The notes under the pieces were generated by a model. The model did not search any database and was not told the origin of the DNA. It saw only the letters and a program-made list of their open reading frames with translations. A program made the position numbers and the translations under genes. DNA of 63,669 nucleotides from an uncultured Flavobacteriales bacterium (lineage in GTDB: Bacteria; Bacteroidota; Bacteroidia; Flavobacteriales; Weeksellaceae): NCBI GenBank assembly GCA_937973555.1, contig CALJKL010000014.1:1-63669 (forward strand), written 5' to 3'. Below are positions 25,807 to 34,131 of the stretch, in pieces (position 1 is the stretch's first letter; each line of letters opens with the position of its first letter).

Positions 25807-26024
25807 AAGGCACAAATTTAAGTAATTAAAGTGTAAAAAATTAATTTTTAGAAACTATAAAATTTTTGGTTTGAGTTCTAATAATGATAATACTTTTCGA
25901 GAAATTCAACAGAAAATCTATGGTTGATTTTTTAGGTGTTGAGACTTCTTTTTTAAAGATGTAGTTTTTCTTCATAGGCTAAAACTGATTTCCTTTAGAA
26001 CGAAGCAGTTTTAACTTTATTATT

Positions 26025-26615
26025 TTATCGGGTTAAAATAATTTGATTTTCTTCCATGATTTTCCTCATATTAATGAGGGCATACCGTACTCTACCCAAT
26101 GTTGTATTGATACTGGTATTGGTTTGCTCGGCAATTTCCTTAAAACTAAGCCCATCAAAAAACCTCAATTTAATCACTTCTTGTTGATTTTCTGGAAGAT
26201 ATATTACCATTTTCATCAAATCATCATAAATCTGTTTGGTAATAAGGCGGTCTTCTATGTTCTCTTCTGAATCGCTTATTAAATCGAAAATAGAAAAATC
26301 TTCAGCATCATAAGTGGTTTCAGAAACTTTGATGTGTTTAGACTTCAGTCTATAATGGTCTATGATAAGATTATGAGCAATTCTTTTAGCCCAAAGGATA
26401 AATTTACCATCATCATTATATTTTCCTTCTTTAAGAGAAACGATAATCTTCATGAAAGTATCCTGGAAAATATCATTTGCCAATTCTTCATCCATTATTT
26501 TATAATAGATAAATGAAAATAAATCTTTTTGGTGTTTTTTGATTAAAGCAGATAATGCTTCTTCTTCGCCATTTTGATACTTAGAGATAAGTAAACTATC
26601 ATTTTGTGTGTTCAT
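26025..26615 (-). CDS. Sigma-70 family RNA polymerase sigma factor, ECF-like
   Basis: 196-residue alternative sigma factor. Region 2 spans about residues 24-95, with DELANDIFQDTF-like helices (visible as EELANDIFQDTFMKI) and the DNA-melting FILWAKRIAHNLIIDHYR. Region 4 (about 133-185) holds LPENQQEVIKLRFFDGLSFK and EIAEQTNTSINTTLGRVRYA, a helix-turn-helix for -35 recognition. No anti-sigma gene is adjacent, so regulation is not of the usual linked type. The gene has its own strong consensus promoter at 26739-26769 and a long, AT-rich leader of about 115 bases. A weak hairpin at 25981-26012 may end it. Confidence 0.88.
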   Translation of the reverse strand: MNTQNDSLLISKYQNGEEEALSALIKKHQKDLFSFIYYKIMDEELANDIFQDTFMKIIVSLKEGKYNDDGKFILWAKRIAHNLIIDHYRLKSKHIKVSETTYDAEDFSIFDLISDSEENIEDRLITKQIYDDLMKMVIYLPENQQEVIKLRFFDGLSFKEIAEQTNTSINTTLGRVRYALINMRKIMEENQIILTR

Positions 26616-26738
26616 AACTTTACATCATTATTAAGGAAAGAAAACCAGCACAAAAACTAGTATTTCCTATTTTTTATAGTTTAATAAATGAAGTAAAGTT
26701 TTATTCTATAGGCGAATGAAATTTAGTATTTAACAATA

Positions 26739-26769
26739 CAAATATATAAAATTTGTTAAAAGAGACAAA
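26739..26769 (-). promoter_or_regulatory. Consensus promoter for the sigma-factor gene
   Basis: On the minus strand TTTG (26766-26769), exactly 19 bases, then TATATTTG (26739-26746). It fits the Bacteroidota consensus at every defined position; predicted start near 26732. Confidence 0.7.
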
Positions 26770-26821
26770 TTTTTGTCAAAAAAATCAAAATTTTATAAAT
26801 AAATCGTTTAAATATATAAAG

Positions 26822-26851
26822 CAAAAAAAAACCGCTCAACTGATGAACGGT
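26822..26851 (-). terminator. Rho-independent terminator after metK
   Basis: Hairpin ACCG-C-TCA / TGA-A-CGGT (26831-26838 with 26844-26851) with one internal mismatch, followed on the minus strand by eight or nine T residues. Starts ten bases past the metK stop. Confidence 0.7.
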
Positions 26852-26860
26852 GTTATGAAT

Positions 26861-28138
26861 TTACAAGTTGAATGTTTTCTTTATATCTTCTACTCGGTCT
26901 AGCTTTTCCCAAGTAAAGAATTCTAGATTATCAAGAGTCAACTCATTAGATTTTCCTTTATTGAATGTTTTACTGCCTACATAGTAGTCTCTTCCCATAT
27001 GTCCATAAGCAGCAGTTTCTTGATAGATAGGATTTCTTAGTTTAAGATTTTGCTCTATAGCATATGGTCTTAAATCAAAAATCTGTTGAACTTTTTGAGC
27101 CAACTCACCATCATTGACACCTATTTTAGAAGTACCATAGGTATTAATAAACAATCCGCAAGGTTCTGCCACACCAATGGCATAAGAAACCTGTACCAAA
27201 ACCTCATCCGCTACACCTGCTGCAACAAGGTTTTTGGCAATATGCCTTGTAGCATAAGCTGCACTTCTGTCTACTTTTGATGGATCTTTTCCTGAAAAAG
27301 CACCTCCTCCATGGGCACCTTTCCCACCATAAGTATCTACGATAATTTTACGGCCAGTAAGACCTGTATCACCGTGTGGACCACCAATTACGAATTTACC
27401 TGTAGGATTGATATGGAATTTAATCTGATCATTGAAAAGTGCCTGAATCTCAGGTTTTTGCTGAGCCTTCACTCTTGGGATCAAGATTTCTATAATATCT
27501 TTTCTGATTTTCGCCAACATAACATCGTCTTCAGCAAAATCATCATGCTGTGTAGAGACTACAATTGCATCAATTCTCTGTGGCTTATGATCATCAGAAT
27601 ATTCTATAGTCACCTGAGACTTGGCATCAGGACGAAGATAAGCAATCTCTTTACCTTCTCTTCTGATAGCCGATAATTCCCTTAAAATAGAATGAGCCAA
27701 ATCCAATGCAAGAGGCATATAGTTTTCGGTTTCATTGGTGGCGTATCCAAACATCATTCCCTGGTCTCCCGCACCCTGTGCATTAGCCTTTTCTTCAAAA
27801 GTTTCTCCAGATTTTCTATCAACTCCCTGATTGATGTCCGAAGATTGCTCATGAATAGCAGAAATTACCCCACAAGAATCTCCATTAAACATATATTCTC
27901 CCTTGGTATAGCCAATACCGTTGATTACTTCTCTTGCAATGCTCTGCACATCAAGATAGGCCTCAGACTTTACTTCTCCGGCCAAAACAACCTGACCAGT
28001 GGTAACCAAAGTTTCACAAGCTACTTTTGAGCTCTTGTCATATGCTAAAAAATTATCGATAAGTGCATCGGAAATTTGATCGGCAACTTTATCTGGATGT
28101 CCTTCTGAAACGGATTCAGATGTAAATAAGTAAGGCAT
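26861..28138 (-). CDS. metK: S-adenosylmethionine synthetase
   Basis: Makes S-adenosylmethionine from methionine and ATP. The 425-residue length fits. SVSEGHPDKVADQISDA (8-24) binds ATP, GAGDQGMMFGYA (about 121-132) is the flexible-loop region, and the P-loop like GGKGAHGGGAFSGKDPSKVD (about 272-291) contributes phosphate and Mg binding. The gene is monocistronic: it has its own promoter (28284-28314) and terminator (26822-26851). Its roughly 140-base leader carries a SAM-II-like riboswitch (28221-28270), so product feedback on its own synthesis is expected. Confidence 0.97.
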   Translation of the reverse strand: MPYLFTSESVSEGHPDKVADQISDALIDNFLAYDKSSKVACETLVTTGQVVLAGEVKSEAYLDVQSIAREVINGIGYTKGEYMFNGDSCGVISAIHEQSSDINQGVDRKSGETFEEKANAQGAGDQGMMFGYATNETENYMPLALDLAHSILRELSAIRREGKEIAYLRPDAKSQVTIEYSDDHKPQRIDAIVVSTQHDDFAEDDVMLAKIRKDIIEILIPRVKAQQKPEIQALFNDQIKFHINPTGKFVIGGPHGDTGLTGRKIIVDTYGGKGAHGGGAFSGKDPSKVDRSAAYATRHIAKNLVAAGVADEVLVQVSYAIGVAEPCGLFINTYGTSKIGVNDGELAQKVQQIFDLRPYAIEQNLKLRNPIYQETAAYGHMGRDYYVGSKTFNKGKSNELTLDNLEFFTWEKLDRVEDIKKTFNL

Positions 28139-28146
28139 ATTTTTCT

Positions 28147-28184
28147 TTTTTTCAGTTAAAAATTAAGTGTTATTTCTGAAAAAA
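28147..28184 (-). promoter_or_regulatory. Hairpin just before the metK start codon
   Basis: Nine-base arms, TTTTTTCAG (minus, 28176-28184) and CTGAAAAAA (minus, 28147-28155), enclosing a 20-base loop; the 3' arm ends nine bases before the ATG. It could hide the A-rich initiation region and act as the expression platform of the riboswitch upstream. This is inference from pairing alone. Confidence 0.4.
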
Positions 28185-28220
28185 TAAGGAGAGAAAACCC
28201 TGAAACTAAAAAGAAATTAT

Positions 28221-28270
28221 CTGTTTTAGCATTTTTTATTGAGGTTGCAATCAGTCCAAATTTTTCCTCC
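28221..28270 (-). ncRNA. SAM-II-like riboswitch in the metK leader
   Basis: Read 5' to 3' on the minus strand, GGAGG opens the element; TTGCAA stands directly before the closing CCTC of P1 (28241-28244 with 28266-28269), then AATAAA and finally GCTAAAACAG. The order and the fixed positions of TTGCAA, ATAAA and GCTAAAA match the SAM-II aptamer, and CTG in the loop can pair with the 3' CAG (28221-28223) as the pseudoknot. It starts about seven bases after the predicted transcription start and precedes metK, the expected target. Confidence 0.75.
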
Positions 28271-28283
28271 GAAATTTGAGTGA

Positions 28284-28314
28284 CAAAATTAATGAGTATT
28301 TTTCTAATTTCAAA
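28284..28314 (-). promoter_or_regulatory. Consensus metK promoter
   Basis: Minus strand TTTG (28311-28314), 19 bases, TAATTTTG (28284-28291). Predicted transcription start near 28277, just before the SAM-II-like element. Confidence 0.7.
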
Positions 28315-28370
28315 ATTCTTTTTAAATACCTCATCAAAATTTGAAAAATTGAATTGATGTAAAAATTAAA

Positions 28371-28406
28371 TTAAAAAAGCGAAAAAACAATATTGTTTTT
28401 TCGCTT
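28371..28406 (-). terminator. Rho-independent terminator after the M43 protease gene
   Basis: Perfect palindrome with 15-base arms (28377-28391 / 28392-28406: AAGCGAAAAAACAAT and its complement), then T residues on the minus strand. Lies 30 bases past the protease stop. Confidence 0.8.
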
Positions 28407-28435
28407 ACAATTAAAATATATAACATTATTAAATA

Positions 28436-30430
28436 CTATTTTTTGGTAAAATTATACTTCAATTTCAGAAGCTGTCCTCCAATAATTTTGCCTTGTTCAT
28501 CATATTGTTCTACCACAAATTCATGAACTCCTTTCAGAAATTTTTCTTTTTTAGTTGGTTTTAATTTAAAAACCAATGAGTAGAATTTGCCTTTTGGTAA
28601 CATTATTTTTTTCAATGAATACCCTTTAGATGGAATTTGATAACCAAAATCAGTCTTGGGCAAATTATCCAAAGAATGGTTCTCCAAAAGAGGCCTTAAT
28701 GCTGTACTTTTAGTATCTAGATATAACAAGCCTTCTTCCCTTATATTGTTTTTATACAACGGCCTTATTTTAATGATATAATTTTGATCTTTTCCTGAAT
28801 AATTAGACAAAAGCACAGACGTTCTGCCATCTCCATCAGAATCAATTACCGAAATGTTTTTCCATGCAATATTGTTGTTATTTTTAACATTAGCATATAA
28901 GTCTGACGTTTCCGGGAAGGCCATACCGTAAGGAGAAGTGGAACTGGTTTCTATTCTTGCCAATAAACAAAAATGTGCTTTATCATCTCCAAAAACTCCA
29001 TAGTCACTAGGATCTGGTGCTACCCATGGAAATTCTAATATTGTAAAACCATTACCCGAAACAGAACTTACTGCTTTTGTACCTATTAAATTCCCCATTT
29101 TTAATGACCCCATCATATATCCATTCCATGGATCTGGCCAACTTAATCCAGAAGAGGCCTTAGCCCAATACAATTTTACATTTGAAGGTCCTGAAGCCAT
29201 ACATCCTTTATTCCTTACCCTTACATAAACGTAGTTTGTTTGCCCACCATTAGGATTTTTGTGTTCCTGATGAGTTATGCCATCATTTGAATTTCTCACC
29301 CATATATCATCACTTACATAAAAAATGGAAGACTGATTGTTGGGCTCCAAACCTTCATCTGCATCAGTATCTTTAATGAATAGTTCTGCAGAAGGAGAAG
29401 CAGGTGGCGGAAGCGCTCCTAATGAACCTGCGAGAGGAGCTCTGGTTGTCCAGAAAATGGCATCTATTTTATCTGCCTGATTGAGTGTAAACATATACAT
29501 GCCTACATCATCCGTATAATCCATAAAATTCATGAACATATCTCCATTAGGGCCATTAGAACAAGAAATGTGTGGGAATGCTGGTGGGGTATAATTTTCA
29601 CCGCCCTGATTTGGCGTATCTGCAATGCCATCCGAACCGGTGCAGGCTCCTCCATCATCTCCCCAAATATGTTTCAAATCGAAAACATGGCCAATTTCAT
29701 GGGTAGATGTTCTGCCCAAATTATATGATGCAAATAAACTGCCGGTGGTTCCAAATGCCTTATAGTCTACCACTAGGCCGTCTTCTGCAGGCCGGGTAGT
29801 AGCTTCAGAAGGCCATGAGCCATATCCTAATAAACTACCACTGAGATCACACACCCAAATATTAAAATACTTGTCATTGGGCCATGCATCATGTCCTCCA
29901 GAACTTGCAAATTTAACTGGGTTTCTCGCTGTCGGCGTAGTAGCTGTGCTGCTATGTCCAAATGAAGAAACCATAGTAGAAGTTCTTGTAATTCCATTGG
30001 TTGCATTACATGAAGGATCTCTTTTTGCCAATACAAATTCATATTTTGTATCCGAAGCTATGCTTGTGAATACTGATGGTCCTGAAGCCAACTCTGTACT
30101 TAATCTCCGAAAATCCCTGTTCAAGGCATCTATTTGGGATTGAATTTGAGCATCAGAAATATTCTCGCCACTGTTTTTGTACACTACATGTACCACAACC
30201 GGTATGGTTACTACAGAAGTTCTAAAATCAAAACGATCTCTGGCTCTGTTTTGTAATTCAACGTTTACTCTTCTTACCAAATTTGCATATTCTTTTGCAA
30301 ACTCTGGGTCTTTTTTAATCTTACTTTGAAAATCTTCATAATAACTACACCTTTCCTGTTTCTTTATATTGTCTTTCTTACACGAAAAAAAAGTAAGTGA
30401 CAATAATGCCATGATAAGTATTTTTTTCAT
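28436..30430 (-). CDS. M43-family zinc metalloprotease lipoprotein
   Basis: 664-residue surface or periplasmic lipoprotein: lipobox LTFFSC at residues 12-17 directly follows a short signal. The zinc site is HEIGHVFDLKH (about 243-253), fitting the metzincin HExxHxxGxxH with Asp in place of the Gly, followed by IWGDDGG; the Met-turn is NFMDYTDD. These mark the pappalysin/cytophagalysin (M43) family. The half after residue 340 looks like beta-sandwich domains with a DGDGRT calcium-loop-like segment near 530. No type IX secretion C-terminal domain is obvious. It is transcribed from the same strand as the Cys-rich gene 85 bases upstream, but a terminator or promoter between them is not visible. 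Confidence 0.9.
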   Translation of the reverse strand: MKKILIMALLSLTFFSCKKDNIKKQERCSYYEDFQSKIKKDPEFAKEYANLVRRVNVELQNRARDRFDFRTSVVTIPVVVHVVYKNSGENISDAQIQSQIDALNRDFRRLSTELASGPSVFTSIASDTKYEFVLAKRDPSCNATNGITRTSTMVSSFGHSSTATTPTARNPVKFASSGGHDAWPNDKYFNIWVCDLSGSLLGYGSWPSEATTRPAEDGLVVDYKAFGTTGSLFASYNLGRTSTHEIGHVFDLKHIWGDDGGACTGSDGIADTPNQGGENYTPPAFPHISCSNGPNGDMFMNFMDYTDDVGMYMFTLNQADKIDAIFWTTRAPLAGSLGALPPPASPSAELFIKDTDADEGLEPNNQSSIFYVSDDIWVRNSNDGITHQEHKNPNGGQTNYVYVRVRNKGCMASGPSNVKLYWAKASSGLSWPDPWNGYMMGSLKMGNLIGTKAVSSVSGNGFTILEFPWVAPDPSDYGVFGDDKAHFCLLARIETSSTSPYGMAFPETSDLYANVKNNNNIAWKNISVIDSDGDGRTSVLLSNYSGKDQNYIIKIRPLYKNNIREEGLLYLDTKSTALRPLLENHSLDNLPKTDFGYQIPSKGYSLKKIMLPKGKFYSLVFKLKPTKKEKFLKGVHEFVVEQYDEQGKIIGGQLLKLKYNFTKK

Positions 30431-30515
30431 AATATCACTTTTATAATTTGTTTTGTAACTGAAAAAAGATGATTTCTGATTTCATATATCAAAGAGTTTA
30501 TTAGCAGCTCAATAT

Positions 30516-30917
30516 CTATATAACATCTTCTTTTTCGGAGTAATATCCGTTTCGGTTTACCATTACACACGTTAAGCAAGCCTTTTCTCCTTCTTGTAGA
30601 CGCCATCTGCAATCCTTATTTATAGGACAATGACTGACCGTAGATTTTTTGGGGATATTTTCAAGTAGCTTTTCAAGTTCGTTTATCAATCCACATTTAT
30701 TATCGGCCCATTGTTTACAAGATTGATTGATACATGGACCCGAAAACCTGAATTTCAATTCTAAATCTTTGTTGGTTTGGACTTCCTGAATAAATTCTTC
30801 ATCTACAGACAACGGTTTTTCGAAAAAATCTACCGTCCCTTTTTTATTCACCATTCCTATTGCACTAGCTTTTCTACTGGGGAAATAGCTTGGACAGTTG
30901 TAGTCTTTAGCTTCCAT
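30516..30917 (-). CDS. Cys-rich protein of unknown function, eight Cys
   Basis: 133 residues, not recognised. Cys at 8, 62, 67, 75, 97, 103, 114 and 117 form two clusters, C-x4-C-x7-C and C-x5-C-x10-C-x2-C, with the second containing CRWRLQEGEKACLTCV. Such spacing suggests binding of a metal or an iron-sulfur cluster, or several disulphides; with no signal peptide, metal binding in the cytosol is more likely. It starts six bases downstream of the small gene at 30924-31196, so the two are almost certainly co-translated. Neither has a recognisable catalytic domain. Neighbours are a secreted protease and a two-component system. Confidence 0.7.
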   Translation of the reverse strand: MEAKDYNCPSYFPSRKASAIGMVNKKGTVDFFEKPLSVDEEFIQEVQTNKDLELKFRFSGPCINQSCKQWADNKCGLINELEKLLENIPKKSTVSHCPINKDCRWRLQEGEKACLTCVMVNRNGYYSEKEDVI

Positions 30918-30923
30918 GTTGAT

Positions 30924-31196
30924 TTATTTCATTTGGAACTGCTCCAAAGAATTTTTCAATATAGTGTCAAAAGGCAATTTTGGATTTTTCCAAATAATGA
31001 TTCCCCAAGGAAAATAGTCAGGAATTTTACCCACTCCTCCTATTGGTCTTTTTACCAAAAGCTTATTGATGTTATCAATATTTGACAATTCTTTTAAAAC
31101 CGCTTTCTGAATAGCATTGTCAATATTTACTCTTTGGGCATCTGAAAGTTCTATATCACCTAGTGATACAATAAACTGATTTTGTAAATTTTTCAT
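30924..31196 (-). CDS. Small protein of unknown function, partner of Cys-rich gene
   Basis: 90 residues, not recognised. The first half (LGDIELSDAQRVNIDNAIQK then AVLKELSNIDN) is a predicted amphipathic helical segment; the second half, VKRPIGGVGKIPDYFPWGII and onward, is different in character: Gly/Pro-rich and aromatic, with no Cys. A conserved-looking helical N-terminus with a distinct tail is how many peptide precursors are built, but no modification enzyme or protease with a double-Gly exporter is adjacent. It heads the two-gene unit with the Cys-rich gene. The 215 bases upstream hold no consensus promoter I can defend. Confidence 0.65.
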   Translation of the reverse strand: MKNLQNQFIVSLGDIELSDAQRVNIDNAIQKAVLKELSNIDNINKLLVKRPIGGVGKIPDYFPWGIIIWKNPKLPFDTILKNSLEQFQMK

Positions 31197-31411
31197 CTTT
31201 GTTAAATTTTATCATTGCCTACTTTTTCAGGTTTTGGCACTCCCGTCTTACTTTTTTATAAGGATTTTCAGAATTTTTCCTTGCTTAATTTCTTATCTTA
31301 ATATTATGATAATAAGGTCAGAAAAAAAACAGCCATTCGACGAAAGGCAGTATTGATTAGATTAAAATAAATTACAATAAAACAATCTGTATGACGGGGT
31401 ATTAATACTTG

Positions 31412-32158
31412 CTATAAATTAACAATCCTTTTTAGAAATATTTCTCTTCTGTTTCTGGCTAAAGGTACCGTATGATGATCTTCTAATTCCAGAGTACCAT
31501 TACGATCGTATTTATGTATATAGTCTATATTTATGAGGTGAGATTTATGGGTAAGAAAAAAATTTAAATTTTCGAGCATTTTATAGAAAAACCCTATGCT
31601 GTATGAACTTACCAATTGTTCTCCCGATTTAAGATATAGAATAGTATATCCTTGGGAGCCTTCGCATCTTATAATATTTTGAATTTCTATAAAATCTAAT
31701 CCCTTAAAGGAGGGAATGGCTATTTTTTTATGCCGAATTATTTCTATGCCGAGATTTTCTACCAATTGAAGATTTTTGGCAAGAGCTGTTTTTTGTTCAA
31801 TATTTTTTTGGGCATTTTCTATAGCAATACACAATTCATCCTCTTTTACAGGTTTTATAAGGTATCCTATGGCGCAATGCCTTATGGCTTCAATAGCATA
31901 ATCTCCATATGCTGTTACAAAAATAAGCTCAAATGCCGGCTTGGTAATTTGCTTTAAAAATTCGAAACCATTTATTTGAGGCATTAAAATATCTAAAAAT
32001 ATCAAATCTGGAATGTTTTTTTCTAATGCTTCTAATGCTTTTTCTGAATTTTGAAATTCCCCGGTAACTAAAATTTCCGGGGCTACTCTTTCCAGTTTAT
32101 TTTTCAGAATAGAAATGGCTTTTCTTTCGTCATCTATAATGAATGCTGTAATATTCAT
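31412..32158 (-). CDS. LytTR response regulator
   Basis: 248 residues. The receiver domain (1-120) has acidic Asp9/Asp10 and the phospho-acceptor Asp56 in LIFLDILMP, with Lys near residue 104 in IKPVKEDEL. The LytTR DNA-binding domain (about 145-245) follows, seen as FIEIQNIIRCEGSQGYTILY and THKSHLINIDYIHKY. The start codon overlaps the stop of the kinase gene upstream by four bases, so the pair is co-translated. Target genes are not evident; it may control nearby genes on the same strand. Confidence 0.92.
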   Translation of the reverse strand: MNITAFIIDDERKAISILKNKLERVAPEILVTGEFQNSEKALEALEKNIPDLIFLDILMPQINGFEFLKQITKPAFELIFVTAYGDYAIEAIRHCAIGYLIKPVKEDELCIAIENAQKNIEQKTALAKNLQLVENLGIEIIRHKKIAIPSFKGLDFIEIQNIIRCEGSQGYTILYLKSGEQLVSSYSIGFFYKMLENLNFFLTHKSHLINIDYIHKYDRNGTLELEDHHTVPLARNRREIFLKRIVNL

Positions 32159-32943
32159 AATGCTTCTACTATTAATGTTACCTTGGTGCCAGAATGTTGA
32201 TGCCCTATATCCGAAAGGTCTTCTATTTTATAATCTATATTCCAATGCTGGCTCGCTTTCAATAGCTTCAATTTTTCTTCCAAAACGTTGCCAGACCTTG
32301 TCCCCAAAACTTTATTTGTTTTTTGGTGAAATTCTTTAGACTTATTGATGCCTATCCCATTATCTAAAATCATGATTTGATATGAATTTTCTTTAATGGC
32401 ATAAAAAAAAACGTCAATTTTCCCTTTTCCCGATTTGTGAAAAATGCCATGATTGATAGCGTTTTCTAGGATCGGCTGCAAAATCATTGAAGGAATTCTT
32501 ACAATTTCTACATCGATTGTTTCCGCTACATTGATCACAAAATTTAATTTTTCTTCAAACCTCAGTTTTTCTATTTCAAGATACTGATGGATAAACTCCA
32601 GCTCTTCGGCTACTGTTAAATCTTTTTGTCTGGAATATTCAAAAAAATTCCGCATCAGAAAAGACATCTTAGACACAAACTCTTCAGATTTCTCCATATC
32701 ATTTTGCTGAATAAAATAAAGAATGGTATTAAGTGCATTAAATATAAAATGTGGTTTCATTTGCGCACTAAGGGCCAAAAGTTCTGCACCATTTACAAGA
32801 TTTTTCTCCTCTTTTTTTTCTTTGAAAATTTGATTTTTTAGCTTGACAAATCGGTAAAAAAGAAACAAAAAAACAATAGCCACCAATATCAAAATACCGG
32901 AAAGCATTACAAATACTATTGATACATCTGCTTCTGACGCCAT
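32155..32943 (-). CDS. LytS/YehU-type sensor histidine kinase, short form
   Basis: 262 residues with a single N-terminal membrane helix (about 8-31) and a short linker, then the His_kinase domain with phospho-acceptor His65 in QMKPHFIFNALNTI, and a HATPase_c domain with ILQPILENAINHGIF (N box) and ILDNGIGI. No periplasmic sensing domain, TPR or multi-helix sensor is present, so the signal may be sensed in the membrane or by a partner. The ATG at 32941-32943 is used; the frame extends upstream only to TTG at 33009, which would bury the membrane helix. It overlaps the response-regulator gene by four bases. Confidence 0.9.
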   Translation of the reverse strand: MASEADVSIVFVMLSGILILVAIVFLFLFYRFVKLKNQIFKEKKEEKNLVNGAELLALSAQMKPHFIFNALNTILYFIQQNDMEKSEEFVSKMSFLMRNFFEYSRQKDLTVAEELEFIHQYLEIEKLRFEEKLNFVINVAETIDVEIVRIPSMILQPILENAINHGIFHKSGKGKIDVFFYAIKENSYQIMILDNGIGINKSKEFHQKTNKVLGTRSGNVLEEKLKLLKASQHWNIDYKIEDLSDIGHQHSGTKVTLIVEAL

Positions 32944-33131
32944 AAAAAAAGATCCTAAATCAAAAATTAAAACTTCACATATATTAAGTAAAGAAGCTAT
33001 CTCAAACAATTCAAAAGCTCTTCTCTTTTAGCAATGATGAAAAATAATAAAAGCAGGGCATTCAGTTGTTACATAATTTCAACCTTGAAAATGAAATAGG
33101 GTAAAATTTGTTCAAGGCTATTTGAATCCAT

Positions 33132-33163
33132 AAAAAATCCCTTCAAAATTTGAAGGGATTTTT
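33132..33163 (-). terminator. Rho-independent terminator after oxyR
   Basis: AAAATCCCTTC / GAAGGGATTTT hairpin with a short A/T loop and T-rich tails on both strands; starts two bases past the oxyR stop. Confidence 0.85.
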
Positions 33164-33165
33164 CT

Positions 33166-34119
33166 TTATTGAGGTTTTACATTGACAAAATCATCAGGAT
33201 GTTTGTTATAGTTCAGTTTATCCTGTAAAGAAGACTTTATGGAATGTACCAATTCATCCAAAATTTTCTGCTTATAGGTAGGTTTATAATAAATTAAACT
33301 GATTTCTCTACTTGGGAAGGGCTTTTTAAATCGATGAATTTTTGTGCTTTGGTCTTTAGAAAGCTGAGAAACTGCCAATTCTGGAAGCACTGTCAACCCA
33401 CCAATCTTATCTACCATTTGAACCAAAGTATTGATATTGGAAGCCAAAAAATCCAGATTTTTAGGTTTCAAAGAATTTTCTTTAAGATTACAGATATTCT
33501 CAAATTGTGTTCTAAGGCAGTTTCCTTCTTCCAGAAGCCACACCTTGTTTACATCTATATCATCTGGCATGATAAATTCGTCATGATTGGCATTTGCGAT
33601 TTTATCTGCAGAATATACCATCAGTTCTTCATTAAAGAGAAAATCACTGAAAAATTCTTCAGCATCAGAATAAGGAGTAGCAATAATTCCTGCATCTAAT
33701 TCTCCTGATTTTAATGCTTTGATGATATTTTCGGTAGTCATTTCCTTTACATTGAGTTCTATTTTAGGATTTTTCGAAAGAAAATCAAAAATTTCAGTCG
33801 GCAAAATAAAACTGGAAACCGTAGGTATAATGCCCAAATTAATTTTACCGGCTAAGATATTATTAAGAATACTCGCTGTATTTTTAAGCTCCATTACAGA
33901 ATCTACTACTACTTTGGCTTGTTCTATAATTCTGGCTCCTATATCTGTAGTTCTTATGGGATGTGTGGTTCTGTCGAAAACTTTTACTTCCATCTCATCT
34001 TCAAACTTCTGAATCATAGCACTCAAAGTAGGCTGCGTAATAAAACAGGCTTGGGCTGCTTTTCCAAAATGTTTGTATTTATCTACTGCTATGAGGTATT
34101 CTAATTGTTGGATATTCAT
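33166..34119 (-). CDS. oxyR: Hydrogen peroxide-sensing LysR regulator OxyR
   Basis: 317-residue LysR-type regulator. The HTH spans about 18-37 (FGKAAQACFITQPTLSAMIQ). The redox Cys pair is Cys201 and Cys210 in EEGNCLRTQ ... NICN, nine residues apart as in Escherichia coli OxyR (199/208), so H2O2 sensing by disulphide formation is well supported. It is divergent from a catalase gene at 34313 with a shared 193-base intergenic region, in which ATAA-N7-CTAT-N7-ATAG (34132-34157) looks like an OxyR operator overlapping its own -7 box. Autoregulation and control of the catalase are expected. Confidence 0.93.
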   Translation of the reverse strand: MNIQQLEYLIAVDKYKHFGKAAQACFITQPTLSAMIQKFEDEMEVKVFDRTTHPIRTTDIGARIIEQAKVVVDSVMELKNTASILNNILAGKINLGIIPTVSSFILPTEIFDFLSKNPKIELNVKEMTTENIIKALKSGELDAGIIATPYSDAEEFFSDFLFNEELMVYSADKIANANHDEFIMPDDIDVNKVWLLEEGNCLRTQFENICNLKENSLKPKNLDFLASNINTLVQMVDKIGGLTVLPELAVSQLSKDQSTKIHRFKKPFPSREISLIYYKPTYKQKILDELVHSIKSSLQDKLNYNKHPDDFVNVKPQ

Positions 34120-34131
34120 TTTTATATTTTA

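Noticed and set aside
25981..26012. AAAACTG/CAGTTTT hairpin after the sigma-factor gene
   Set aside because: Seven base pairs with an 18-base loop and no T-run long enough for a secure terminator call.
32944..33009. Upstream extension of the LytS-like gene
   Set aside because: The first codon is TTG and the added 22 residues lack family support; the ATG at 32943 puts the membrane helix at the N-terminus.
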